Shown here: positions 43,845-52,530 of the stretch, one piece after another | How positions within the stretch are numbered: the first letter of the stretch is position 1 | Layout of the letters: the number at the start of each line of letters is the position of its first letter | Assembly (NCBI RefSeq): GCF_001280515.1 | Contig: NZ_LBIQ01000030.1 | Coordinates: forward strand, 1,866,501 to 1,930,500 | DNA length: 64,000 nucleotides | Source: Mangrovimonas sp. ST2L15 | GTDB taxonomy: Bacteria > Bacteroidota > Bacteroidia > Flavobacteriales > Flavobacteriaceae | Reading direction: 5' to 3' | Position numbers and translations under genes: made by a program | Notes under the pieces: generated by a model | Seen by the model: the letters and a program-made list of their open reading frames with translations, nothing else | Told to the model about the DNA's origin: nothing | Database searches by the model: none

Positions 43845-44822
43845 ATGACTTGTTTAAAAACTAACTATTCAAAAATCCTGATTTCCTTCGTTGGAATCTT
43901 ATTTCTATTTAATTGTAAAAACGAAAAAAAGGATCCTGTCAAAGAAACCGAAGTGATGGTGGTTGAGGAAACCGTACCAGAACCAGAAAACGTCATCAAT
44001 GTCATCACTAAAAGTATGGAGTTTATCTGTGCTGATACCATTCCCTCGGGATGGAATACATTTAAATATCAAAATCAGTCCAACGAAACCCATTTTTTCC
44101 TTTTGGATAAATACCCGGAGGGAAAAACTGAGGAGAATGCCATTAAAGAGATTGCACCAGTTTTTGGGGAAGGGATGGATTTAATTAATGAAGGGAAACC
44201 AGAAGAAGGATTTGCCGCTTTTGGTAAGCTGCCTGCATGGTATGGGGACATTGTTTTTTCTGGCGGAACTGGACTCATAGCGCCAAAACATACAGCCATA
44301 ACAACCGTAAAATTGGACCCAGGATATTACATTATGGAGTGTTATGTGAAAATGCCCAATGGTAAATTTCACACATTAATGGGAATGGCAAAGGGTATTA
44401 TAGTCACAGATGAAGATAGTGGTAATTCGCCACCAGAACCAACCGCAGAAATAACACTTTCTGGTGAGGAAGGGATTAGCTTTCCAACTCCAATAAAAAA
44501 GGGAAAACAAATTTTTTCTGTTTTAGTAAAGGATCAAAAACCACATGAAAATTACATTTGGCATGATATCAATCTTGTTCGACTAGATAAAGGAGCGAGT
44601 ATAGAAGCCCTTGAAGCGTGGATGGATTGGTCCGATCCCAAAGGATTAATCACACCAGTTCCTGAAGGATGTACTTTCTTAGGAGGTGTCAACGATATGC
44701 CAGCAGGGAGTAAGGGTTACTTCTATGTTGATTTAAAGCCGGGTAAATATGCCTTTATATCAGAGGTGCCTAAATCAAAGCAAAAAGGGCTCTTAAAAGA
44801 GTTTGTGGTATTTGATAATTAG
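43845..44822 (+). CDS. Cupredoxin-like lipoprotein, copy 2
   Basis: 325 residues, paralogue of the preceding gene. Lipobox LFNC (Cys24). Domain 1 ligand candidates are His83 (NETHFF), Cys166, His176 and Met181 (ECYVKMPNGKFHTLMGM), at exactly the same spacings as in copy 1. Domain 2 (about 197-325) has LDPGYY/LKPGKYAF-type strands without ligands, so each protein looks like an internal duplication with one potentially active half. Its TAG stop overlaps the first bases of an 85-bp copy of the ribBA 3' end. Electron transfer, copper sensing or copper storage are possibilities. Confidence 0.72.
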   Translation: MTCLKTNYSKILISFVGILFLFNCKNEKKDPVKETEVMVVEETVPEPENVINVITKSMEFICADTIPSGWNTFKYQNQSNETHFFLLDKYPEGKTEENAIKEIAPVFGEGMDLINEGKPEEGFAAFGKLPAWYGDIVFSGGTGLIAPKHTAITTVKLDPGYYIMECYVKMPNGKFHTLMGMAKGIIVTDEDSGNSPPEPTAEITLSGEEGISFPTPIKKGKQIFSVLVKDQKPHENYIWHDINLVRLDKGASIEALEAWMDWSDPKGLITPVPEGCTFLGGVNDMPAGSKGYFYVDLKPGKYAFISEVPKSKQKGLLKEFVVFDN

Positions 44823-44903
44823 TAATTAACATAATCAACAATTTCTAAACCATAACCTATCATTCCCACTCGTTTGGTCTGCTCACTGTTGGAGACCAAA
44901 CGA
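44819..44903. repeat. Detached copy of the ribBA 3' end (left repeat)
   Basis: 85 bp identical, except one T/C difference at 44843, to 48834-48918, the last 28 codons and stop of ribBA, in the same orientation. It is not joined to a ribBA reading frame. It includes a perfect 12-bp inverted repeat, CTCGTTTGGTCT (44869-44880) with AGACCAAACGAG (44893-44904), which may now act as a terminator for the cupredoxin-like genes. It marks the left edge of a 4015-bp unit. Confidence 0.92.
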
Positions 44904-45069
44904 GATTTTAGATTTTAGGTGTTTTTGGTTTGTAAAATCAGGTTTTTTAGACTGTTCCATTAGATTTTAGTCAAGAATAAATCCCTTTTGTATTGAGGCT
45001 TAGAACAATATAAAATTGTTAAAAGTTAAATTTATTGCTATTTTGGAATAACTAAATTCCAATCTACTA

Positions 45070-48000
45070 ATGAACAAATACTTTTTACTTTCAATTACTC
45101 TTTTTTTATCTTTTTTAACCTCTTTTTCGCAATCTAAATTTGATAAGTTTTGGGACTTATTATTATCAAATGAAAGAGAAGATGCTTTTGTTGAATTTAA
45201 CTCCAAAAAGGATTTAAATCAGTTAGAGGATCTTGTTATCAATGAAATTTTAAGGGTAGAACGTGGAAAACTTTCCCATAATGAGGACTTTTTTGAAAGC
45301 TTCTTAAATAAACCTAATTACGACTATTATCTATACGCTTTATGGAAAGAGCCTTTTGTGTTTGATGATTATTTTGATAAAGGATTCAATTCCGAAATCG
45401 TAGATAATGTGAATAATGCCTTTGCTAAGGGAAGTGATAACATAGATCTAAGACATGCCCTAACTTATCTGAAATCATTGGTTGAAAGACATAAAAATAA
45501 TTGGGATACTTACTACCAATTAAACAAAAGTATAGAGGCCATAGGAGAGTGGCAATATTGCGGGGTATTTGAAAACCTGAATGAAAGTGGTTTGGATCGA
45601 GTTTATGAGCCTGAATTAAAACCCAATAGTTCAGAATTATTCAATGCGGAAAGTAATGGTAAAGTTAATTGGTACAATTCTTTCAATACAGGAGAGGCTT
45701 ATCAATTTTTTACCAACCATTCTGAATATGGCTCTGGAGTTCACTATGCTCAAACTTTTTTCAATGCAAAGGAATCCAAAAGAGTTATTTTAAGAGTAGG
45801 TAATGGGTCTGCATTTAAAATTTGGTTAAATGATGTTTTGGTTTTGGAAAATAGACAAGATGTAACCACTGAATTAAATGCTTATCAAGTTGAATTGACT
45901 ATTCCAGAAGGGGATAATAGATTGCTAATTAAGAATGCAGAAAGTTCAAGTGTTAGTTACTTTCAAATTCAATTTATAAAGGATAATCAAGTCGTAAAAT
46001 TTCCTTTTAGCCAAAAAGTGAACTCCTTCCAAAAAAGCAATTTGAAAGAACTTAATGTTAAGCCTTTAGAAAATAGTTTTGAAACCTATTTTATTAACGA
46101 ATTAAAAAAGAATCCTAACGATATATTTCTTAAATATTGTCTGATCAATACTTATTTAAGAAATGAGAATTACAAAAAGGCGAAAGAGATTATTTTGCCC
46201 TTGTATTCTGAATATCCAAAGAGTTCGTTTTTGCGTAGAATTTTGTTGAAAATCTATTTATTAGAAAAGGATAATACCACCTATACTGAAATTATTGAAA
46301 ATATTGAATTAGATGATAGTGATTACTACTTTCCTCTTATTCTAAAACTATTGGATTCAGATAAAATGGGAAGGATGAGTTTAAATGAAATGGAAGACTT
46401 CCTTAACAAATTAAAAAGTACTATTGATTTAAAGCTAATAGAGGTTTCGGCAGATATTTACTTAAATGCTCGAAATGGTGATAAAATTGCCATGAAGAAG
46501 AATTTAGATAAGTTGGTTAAAATTGCCGAGGGGAATCCTAAGCTTACAATGACATATGCACCATTTTATAAATCCGTTTTTAAAGACGAAAAAACAACTC
46601 TTAAAATTTTAGAAGATTTAAATGATGAATATTTCTATACCAAAGCCATTTCTTCTCTTTCATCCTATTATGAACAGCAAGGGAATAAAAAAGACGCATT
46701 GAATGTATTTTTGAAAAATATAGATGCCTTGGAAAAGGATAATTATTATCTAAGATATTTAATTGATAAAAATCAATCATATCAAAATCATGAGGAGTCG
46801 TTAAAGTATATAAATAAAGGACTTGAAAACTACCCTTATTCTTTTAAATTTTTAGAGTACAAGGGTGAATCTTTATTACAATTAGGAAAGAAAGAAGAAG
46901 CCATTACTGCCTTCGAAGAATCCTTAAACCATAATCCTAATAATCAAGATTTAAGAAAGAAAATAAAGGATTTAAAAAATGAACCAAACTTATTGGATGG
47001 TTTGGTTTTAGAGGATGCTTATACATTTATTTCCGAAAATAAAGGAAAAATAAAGACTAATAATTATGGGTATAATATTTTATTGGATGAAGGCAATATA
47101 GAATTGTATCCTGAAGGTGGAGGGGTATACCGTTTTCTAGCTGCTTATGAAATTACTTCAGATTCTGGGATAGAGAATTTTAAGGAATATAATTTGGGTC
47201 TATCAGGAAATTATATTCTGATTAAATCTGAAATTGTTAAATCAAATGGTTCCATTGTCCCAGCTGAAAGAAGCGGGTCAAACCTTGTGTTTAACGGTTT
47301 ATCCATAGGTGATGTTGTCTATGTAGATTATCAAAATACGTTTTCTAGTTCGGGGAGATTTTATAAAGATTATGTAGATTATTTTCAATTTAATTCCTAT
47401 CATCCAACCAACTATTGCGCGATTAAAATTATTGTACCAAATGCAATACCATTTAACTATAAATTGATTAATGGTGAGGTGCCGTTTAAAAAGGAAACTA
47501 ATAAAGAATATACACTATATAAATGGGAATTATGGAATGACGATGGTTTGCCGCAAGCTGAGAATTATATGCCATATACCATTGATTTAGCATCAAATCT
47601 TCATCTAAGTACGATTCCAGATTGGAATACAATTTCAAATTGGTATTCTGATTTAACGAGGTCTAGAATTGAAATTAATAGTACAGTGAAAGATGCCTTT
47701 AGCGAAATTTTTCCTGATGGCTTTGAGCAATTTCAGGAGTTGGAAAGGGCAGAGAAAATATATAAATATATCACTTCCAATTTTACATACAGTCATGTTA
47801 GTTTCAAACAAAGTGGATTTGTTCCGCAAAGACCATCCAAAACGATTTTGACCAAATTAGGAGATTGTAAAGATTTTTCCACCTTATTCGTTGCTCTTGG
47901 TCACATGGCCAACTTGGATTCTAATTTGATTCTAGTGCTTACATCTGATCATGGTGATAACGCATTAATATTACCTAGTCAAGATTTTAATCATTGTATC

Positions 48001-48819
48001 GTTAATTTAAAGATTAATAATAAAGTAAGATTTATCGAACTCACCGACAAATATTTACCTTTTGGTTCTTTGCCTACTTCTTTATATAATGCAAATGCAC
48101 TTGAAATTCCTTATGATAGCAATAACTCAAATGCTCAATATGAATTATTTAAGTTAACCAATTTAGAAAGAAATAAAGGTGTTGTAGAAAATCACTTAAG
48201 TTTAAATTTAGGGAACAATTCCTCTTCATTGAAGGTGGAAACCAAAATAAGCGGTCATGTAGCTTCTGGTTATGAGAGCATATTTGTTGAGCCCAACCAT
48301 GATGTGGTTAAAAAGTCCATTTCCGAACTTTTTGAAGATTCCTTTGAAGGCGATTTTACACTGGATAGTTTAGGAAGTATAGAGACAATTGATAAAAATA
48401 AGATGGTGAAGTACACATCATGGATTACATTGAAAAGTAAGCCCAAGACTCTAGGCTCAATGAAAATTATGCAACTGCCTATTGTCTCAAACCCTTATAC
48501 AAGTGATTTAATTAACGAAAATGAAAGGAATTATCCCATTGAATATTCTAGATACGAGAATGTTGATGAGTATAAAACAACTTATGATATATATCTAGAT
48601 GAGGGACAGAACTTTCAGGAAATACCTGAAAATATCAATCTATCTTTCAAAAGCCATGTTTACAAATTAACCTTTGAGAAAATAAGTGCTAATCATTTGA
48701 AGGCCTATATTTATGCAAAACCTTCTCTAGAAGTAGTTTCTACTAGCGATTACCTTGAGTTTAAAGAATACGTGAAAAAGATATTGGAAGCAGAGAAACA
48801 GCTTATTGGTTACAAATAA
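45070..48819 (+). CDS. Secreted transglutaminase-like protein with DUF3857 and TPR
   Basis: 1249 residues, signal peptide cleaved near SFSQS. The N-terminal helical part is followed by a beta-sandwich domain (about 195-310, RVGNGSAFKIWLNDVLV), TPR-like repeats (about 335-640), a DUF3857-like domain (about 660-830) and a transglutaminase core with Cys933 (GDCKDFSTLF), His975 (FNHCIVNL) and Asp993 (ELTDKYLPFG), a complete triad. A C-terminal beta domain ends the protein. Likely a periplasmic or surface protease or transamidase. It is the only gene in the unit bounded by ribBA repeats and looks AT-richer than its neighbours, suggesting separate ancestry. A promoter-like TTG-N20-TATTTTG lies at 45016-45045. 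Confidence 0.85.
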   Translation: MNKYFLLSITLFLSFLTSFSQSKFDKFWDLLLSNEREDAFVEFNSKKDLNQLEDLVINEILRVERGKLSHNEDFFESFLNKPNYDYYLYALWKEPFVFDDYFDKGFNSEIVDNVNNAFAKGSDNIDLRHALTYLKSLVERHKNNWDTYYQLNKSIEAIGEWQYCGVFENLNESGLDRVYEPELKPNSSELFNAESNGKVNWYNSFNTGEAYQFFTNHSEYGSGVHYAQTFFNAKESKRVILRVGNGSAFKIWLNDVLVLENRQDVTTELNAYQVELTIPEGDNRLLIKNAESSSVSYFQIQFIKDNQVVKFPFSQKVNSFQKSNLKELNVKPLENSFETYFINELKKNPNDIFLKYCLINTYLRNENYKKAKEIILPLYSEYPKSSFLRRILLKIYLLEKDNTTYTEIIENIELDDSDYYFPLILKLLDSDKMGRMSLNEMEDFLNKLKSTIDLKLIEVSADIYLNARNGDKIAMKKNLDKLVKIAEGNPKLTMTYAPFYKSVFKDEKTTLKILEDLNDEYFYTKAISSLSSYYEQQGNKKDALNVFLKNIDALEKDNYYLRYLIDKNQSYQNHEESLKYINKGLENYPYSFKFLEYKGESLLQLGKKEEAITAFEESLNHNPNNQDLRKKIKDLKNEPNLLDGLVLEDAYTFISENKGKIKTNNYGYNILLDEGNIELYPEGGGVYRFLAAYEITSDSGIENFKEYNLGLSGNYILIKSEIVKSNGSIVPAERSGSNLVFNGLSIGDVVYVDYQNTFSSSGRFYKDYVDYFQFNSYHPTNYCAIKIIVPNAIPFNYKLINGEVPFKKETNKEYTLYKWELWNDDGLPQAENYMPYTIDLASNLHLSTIPDWNTISNWYSDLTRSRIEINSTVKDAFSEIFPDGFEQFQELERAEKIYKYITSNFTYSHVSFKQSGFVPQRPSKTILTKLGDCKDFSTLFVALGHMANLDSNLILVLTSDHGDNALILPSQDFNHCIVNLKINNKVRFIELTDKYLPFGSLPTSLYNANALEIPYDSNNSNAQYELFKLTNLERNKGVVENHLSLNLGNNSSSLKVETKISGHVASGYESIFVEPNHDVVKKSISELFEDSFEGDFTLDSLGSIETIDKNKMVKYTSWITLKSKPKTLGSMKIMQLPIVSNPYTSDLINENERNYPIEYSRYENVDEYKTTYDIYLDEGQNFQEIPENINLSFKSHVYKLTFEKISANHLKAYIYAKPSLEVVSTSDYLEFKEYVKKILEAEKQLIGYK

Positions 48820-48833
48820 ATTTAATTAATCAC

Positions 48834-48918
48834 TTAGTAATTAACATAATCAACAATCTCTAAACCATAACCTATCATTCCCACTCGTTTGGTCTGCTCA
48901 CTGTTGGAGACCAAACGA
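48834..48918. repeat. Genuine ribBA 3' end (right repeat)
   Basis: The in-frame copy of the 85-bp sequence duplicated at 44819-44903. It begins at the ribBA stop codon. The 12-bp inverted repeat is 11/12 here (48884-48895 with 48908-48919). Confidence 0.92.
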
Positions 48919-49988
48919 AGTTTGTGGATGTTTAGATCATGAAGAATTTGAGCACCAATACCAAAGTCTTTATTATCCATTTTAATTCCAGGAGCCTTGA
49001 TAACGTCTTTGGCATTTTGAGCAACTTTTAACTCAGAGAGCCTATTTAATAAATTAGTGGATTGGTTCTGTTGATTTATAAAGATAATGGCACCTTTTCC
49101 TACTTCGCTGACTAACTTGAACATGTCGTCCAATTTTTTATCAGCATTGTTAGTTAAGGTTCCTAAAATGTCATTATTTACCAAAGTTGAATTAACTCTT
49201 GTTAAGACTGGTTCATCAGCTTTCCAACTTCCTTTAGTAAGTGCAATATGTACTTGGCTATTGGTTGTTTGTTGATATGCTCGCAACCTAAAAGAGCCAA
49301 AACGTGTTACAATATCAAAATCTTCTTTCTTTTCAATCAAAGAGTCATGTTGCATTCTATAAGCCACCAAATCTTCAATAGAAACAATTTTAAGATCAAA
49401 CTTTTTGGCCACTTCCATCAACTGTGGTAAGCGAGCCATAGTCCCATCTTCGTTCATGATTTCAACAATAACTCCACCAGGTTTCAAACCTGCCAATCTT
49501 GCAAAATCAATAGCGGCTTCGGTATGGCCAGTTCGCCTTAAAACACCACCTTCTTTAGCTACCAATGGGAATATGTGTCCAGGTCTGGCCAATTCAAAAG
49601 GTCTCGTGTCATGATCGATAAGAGCTTTTACGGTTTTAGCTCTATCACTTGCAGAAATACCGGTGGTTACACCTTTACCTCTTAAATCCACCGATACGGT
49701 AAAGGCCGTTTCCATAGGGTCGGTATTATTATTGACCATCATATGAAGTTCCAGTTCCTTACAACGTTTTTCAGTCAATGGGGCGCAGATTAATCCACGT
49801 CCATGAGTAGCCATGAAATTGATCATTTCTGGAGTTACCATTTCAGCAGCTGCCAAAAAATCACCTTCATTCTCTCGGTCGGCATCATCAACAACAATAA
49901 TTACCTTGCCATTTCTAATATCTTCAATGGCTTCTTGGATGGTATTTAACTGTATCATAGGACGTTCTAGGGTCAATTCTTCTGTCAT
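48834..49988 (-). CDS. ribBA: RibBA: DHBP synthase with degenerate GTP cyclohydrolase II domain
   Basis: 384 residues. The N-terminal RibB domain is complete: VDDADRENEGDF, MATHGRGLICAPL, GHTEAAIDFARLAGL; it makes 3,4-dihydroxy-2-butanone 4-phosphate for riboflavin. The C-terminal RibA-like domain has lost the three zinc Cys of GTP cyclohydrolase II: the expected GDVFGSxRCDC region reads NNDILGTLTNNADKK. That half is therefore probably structural or regulatory only, and a separate ribA would be needed. It is the last gene of the ftsK-lolA-lptF/G series, 17 bp after lptF/G. Its 3' end is duplicated 4 kb away. Confidence 0.94.
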   Translation of the reverse strand: MTEELTLERPMIQLNTIQEAIEDIRNGKVIIVVDDADRENEGDFLAAAEMVTPEMINFMATHGRGLICAPLTEKRCKELELHMMVNNNTDPMETAFTVSVDLRGKGVTTGISASDRAKTVKALIDHDTRPFELARPGHIFPLVAKEGGVLRRTGHTEAAIDFARLAGLKPGGVIVEIMNEDGTMARLPQLMEVAKKFDLKIVSIEDLVAYRMQHDSLIEKKEDFDIVTRFGSFRLRAYQQTTNSQVHIALTKGSWKADEPVLTRVNSTLVNNDILGTLTNNADKKLDDMFKLVSEVGKGAIIFINQQNQSTNLLNRLSELKVAQNAKDVIKAPGIKMDNKDFGIGAQILHDLNIHKLRLVSNSEQTKRVGMIGYGLEIVDYVNY

Positions 49989-50004
49989 GATGCAAAGATA
50001 TGGC

Positions 50005-51867
50005 TTATTTTAAACTAACTGAAATGTCTTGATTTATTTTATTTTTTCTAAGAAAGTGACTTAAAGGATAAAATAGGTATCCTAAAATTAAACTGACAGG
50101 ATTTTTTGAAAAGCTAGATTTGGGCACATGTTTATAAAGCTTAAAACTGACTATGGTCGATACGACATAGTATACAAGACATATAAACAAGGCGATTATC
50201 CCCAGTTGCAAGCTTACTAAAGCAAGCTCAGGAAATTTATTGTTTTTCAGAATAAAGAAGAGTGGAACCAAAATGGCAGCCGCGATATAAAAAATAAAAC
50301 TGAACTTGGAAAAAACAGTAAAATCCTCTTGTAATTTAGTTACCTTAATGACATTTTTTGAATCTATTTTTTCAGGAGCAAGCTCTCTATTAGCCATGAT
50401 TTCAGCAACTTCATTGGGAAGTTCCTTTCTTGCCTTTTCTTCTTTTGGCTTAATTTTAAGCAGTTTTTTAATGGGTTCAATCAGGTGGTCAAATTCAAAC
50501 AATCCTCTATCTTGTGTGGCTCTTCTGGTAAGATAGATACTTAAAGGAAACATGATCAATGTTGACACCCAAGGAGCTAAAGCAGGATTCATGGCGCCCC
50601 CTTCAGAACTTTCCTTAGCAAAAATCCCAATAAAATGGTAGGTTAAAAATAATAGAATGGCAACTACCATAGGTAAGCCCAATCCTCCTTTTCTGATTAG
50701 AGCTCCTAATGGCGCCCCGACAAAAAATAGAATAACACAAGCAAATCCCAATGCGACCTTATCATGGTAAGCTAAGACGTGTTTGTACATCCATATTTTC
50801 TTCTGCTTAAAGCCTTCCTTTTTTACTTTGACTATTTGCTTGGTACTTTTTATGGAGTTTGTAGCTAAATCTATCAATTGAACTTTTTTACGGGTATCAA
50901 ATAAATCCAATATGTCTCCCGTATATATGGTGTCCTTTTTGGCCTTAATTCCCGAATTCATAACAGGTAGATTGGTTCGAGAATATAAGTTCTCAGAAAA
51001 TTCGCTATGAACTTTAGCAATATCAGTTTTTAAGGAATCAATGGTATAGCTAAGATCCTTCATGCTCAACATGCTGTATTTATTGGAAACTTCTTTTTCA
51101 TCCATATCCTGATTGTTGAAGCCGGAAAGGTCAATGTTGATGGTATAAGTTTCAAACGAACTCTTAGTCATGGGCCTTTTTTGGCGATCTTTGTAATCTT
51201 TGGGTGGGGAATCATCATAAAAATACCCTTCATTAAGAATTAATTTCAAAACATTGGATTCTTCACTTCCTACTAATTCACCATTTTTAGCCACTATAGT
51301 AGTATGATTACCTCTACTATTTTTGTTGTTTTTTTTATGAATAAGGACACCATCTAAAAATTGACCACGATCACCAGATTTTTTATCCACCTTAATATTG
51401 TAGTCTATGACATCATTAAATTGTCCTTCAGCAATAACCATAGCCGGTTTGAGTTTGGCGATGTTTTTCCTTAGGTTTAAGGAATTATATTCCCCCCACG
51501 GAATGACTGTATTTGCAAAAATGAAGGTTAAAAAAGCCAAAAGAACAATAAAGGCACTTAATCCAGCCATGGCTCTTTGTAAGGAAATGCCCGTAGATTT
51601 CATGGCGGCAAACTCATAATTCTCTGCAAAGCTTCCAAATACCATGATTGAAGACAAAAGAATGGTTAATGGTAATACCAATGTTACTAATCTTGGGGAG
51701 AAATAAATTAAGAATTTACCAACAACCACAATATCCAAATCTTTACCAGCCAACTCCTTGATATATAGCCAAATGGTTTGTAAAACAAAAATCAGCATGA
51801 GTATAACGAACACACTGATAAAAGTTTTTAAATAGGTGGTTAATATGTACCTGTCAAGAATTTTCAA
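50005..51867 (-). CDS. LptF/LptG family permease
   Basis: 620 residues. Three N-terminal membrane helices (LDRYILTTYLKTFISVF; FAENYEFAAMKSTGIS coupling region), a periplasmic beta-jellyroll domain, three further helices (GAPLGALIRKGGLGLPM motif) and a long C-terminal extension with two more spans. LptF/G form the inner-membrane part of the lipopolysaccharide export ABC transporter with LptB. The C-terminal extension (about 470-620) is characteristic of the longer flavobacterial form. Operon with lolA (8 bp) and ribBA. Confidence 0.92.
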   Translation of the reverse strand: MKILDRYILTTYLKTFISVFVILMLIFVLQTIWLYIKELAGKDLDIVVVGKFLIYFSPRLVTLVLPLTILLSSIMVFGSFAENYEFAAMKSTGISLQRAMAGLSAFIVLLAFLTFIFANTVIPWGEYNSLNLRKNIAKLKPAMVIAEGQFNDVIDYNIKVDKKSGDRGQFLDGVLIHKKNNKNSRGNHTTIVAKNGELVGSEESNVLKLILNEGYFYDDSPPKDYKDRQKRPMTKSSFETYTINIDLSGFNNQDMDEKEVSNKYSMLSMKDLSYTIDSLKTDIAKVHSEFSENLYSRTNLPVMNSGIKAKKDTIYTGDILDLFDTRKKVQLIDLATNSIKSTKQIVKVKKEGFKQKKIWMYKHVLAYHDKVALGFACVILFFVGAPLGALIRKGGLGLPMVVAILLFLTYHFIGIFAKESSEGGAMNPALAPWVSTLIMFPLSIYLTRRATQDRGLFEFDHLIEPIKKLLKIKPKEEKARKELPNEVAEIMANRELAPEKIDSKNVIKVTKLQEDFTVFSKFSFIFYIAAAILVPLFFILKNNKFPELALVSLQLGIIALFICLVYYVVSTIVSFKLYKHVPKSSFSKNPVSLILGYLFYPLSHFLRKNKINQDISVSLK

Positions 51868-51875
51868 AGGGTCAA

Positions 51876-52514
51876 CTAATCCAATCTGTTGATGTAGTAA
51901 TCTTTGTATTTACTCTCGTCAAAAGTAAATAAGCTTTTTGAAATGGGTTGATTTGTTTTGAAAGAATTAACGGTAAGGGTTGTTTTTGTTCCATTCTTTC
52001 CAATTTCCATCAAATTGTAAATGTGTTTGGTTTGGGCATCAATTCCCAATAACACATATTTTATTTCAGATTTAGAATCAATCGGAGTCAATTTTACATA
52101 TTGAATCTTTCTTCCCTTTACGGTTTGATCGATATCCATTTTATAGGTATAGCCATCCTCATAGAAGGTCAACATTTTATTTGGAGTGATGCTGTTTTCG
52201 TCATTGGCATCTTGTTTTGAAATGGTAACTTCTTCATCATCAGGGCTGATGCTGTATAAAGTCTTACCATCATAAATTCTAGTGGCTCCTAAGATGTTTA
52301 ATCGGTATTTGTTTCCTTGTAAAACTACATCACCTCGCGTTTCTTGGTTGATGTTTTCTGAAAGGTTTTCCAGGGCATATTTAAAATCCAAACTGATGTT
52401 CTCATAGCTTTTAGCCTTTTTGGATACTTCATCAAGAAGCGCTTTGGCTTTACTGTCTTGTGCAAATCCAAGAGTACCAATTAAAAGGGCTAAAATGAGG
52501 GTTAAATGTTTCAT
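51876..52514 (-). CDS. lolA: Outer-membrane lipoprotein carrier LolA-like protein
   Basis: 212 residues with a signal peptide (cleavage near GFAQD) and the LolA barrel pattern: KAKSYENISLDFKYALEN, GDVVLQGNKYRLN, DGKTLYSISPDDEEV, then GTKTTLTVNSFKTNQP. Periplasmic chaperone that carries lipoproteins from LolCDE to the outer membrane. Located directly between ftsK and lptF/G, an envelope-assembly neighbourhood. Confidence 0.9.
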   Translation of the reverse strand: MKHLTLILALLIGTLGFAQDSKAKALLDEVSKKAKSYENISLDFKYALENLSENINQETRGDVVLQGNKYRLNILGATRIYDGKTLYSISPDDEEVTISKQDANDENSITPNKMLTFYEDGYTYKMDIDQTVKGRKIQYVKLTPIDSKSEIKYVLLGIDAQTKHIYNLMEIGKNGTKTTLTVNSFKTNQPISKSLFTFDESKYKDYYINRLD

Positions 52515-52530
52515 GTTGTATTGTTTCTCT

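Noticed and set aside
37183-44822. Polysaccharide utilisation locus suggested by the HTCS regulator
   Set aside because: No SusC, SusD, sulfatase or glycoside hydrolase follows in the window.
49993-50000. TATCTTTG on the minus strand as a ribBA promoter
   Set aside because: It would place the transcription start at the ATG itself and lacks a -33 box; ribBA is more likely read from the upstream operon.
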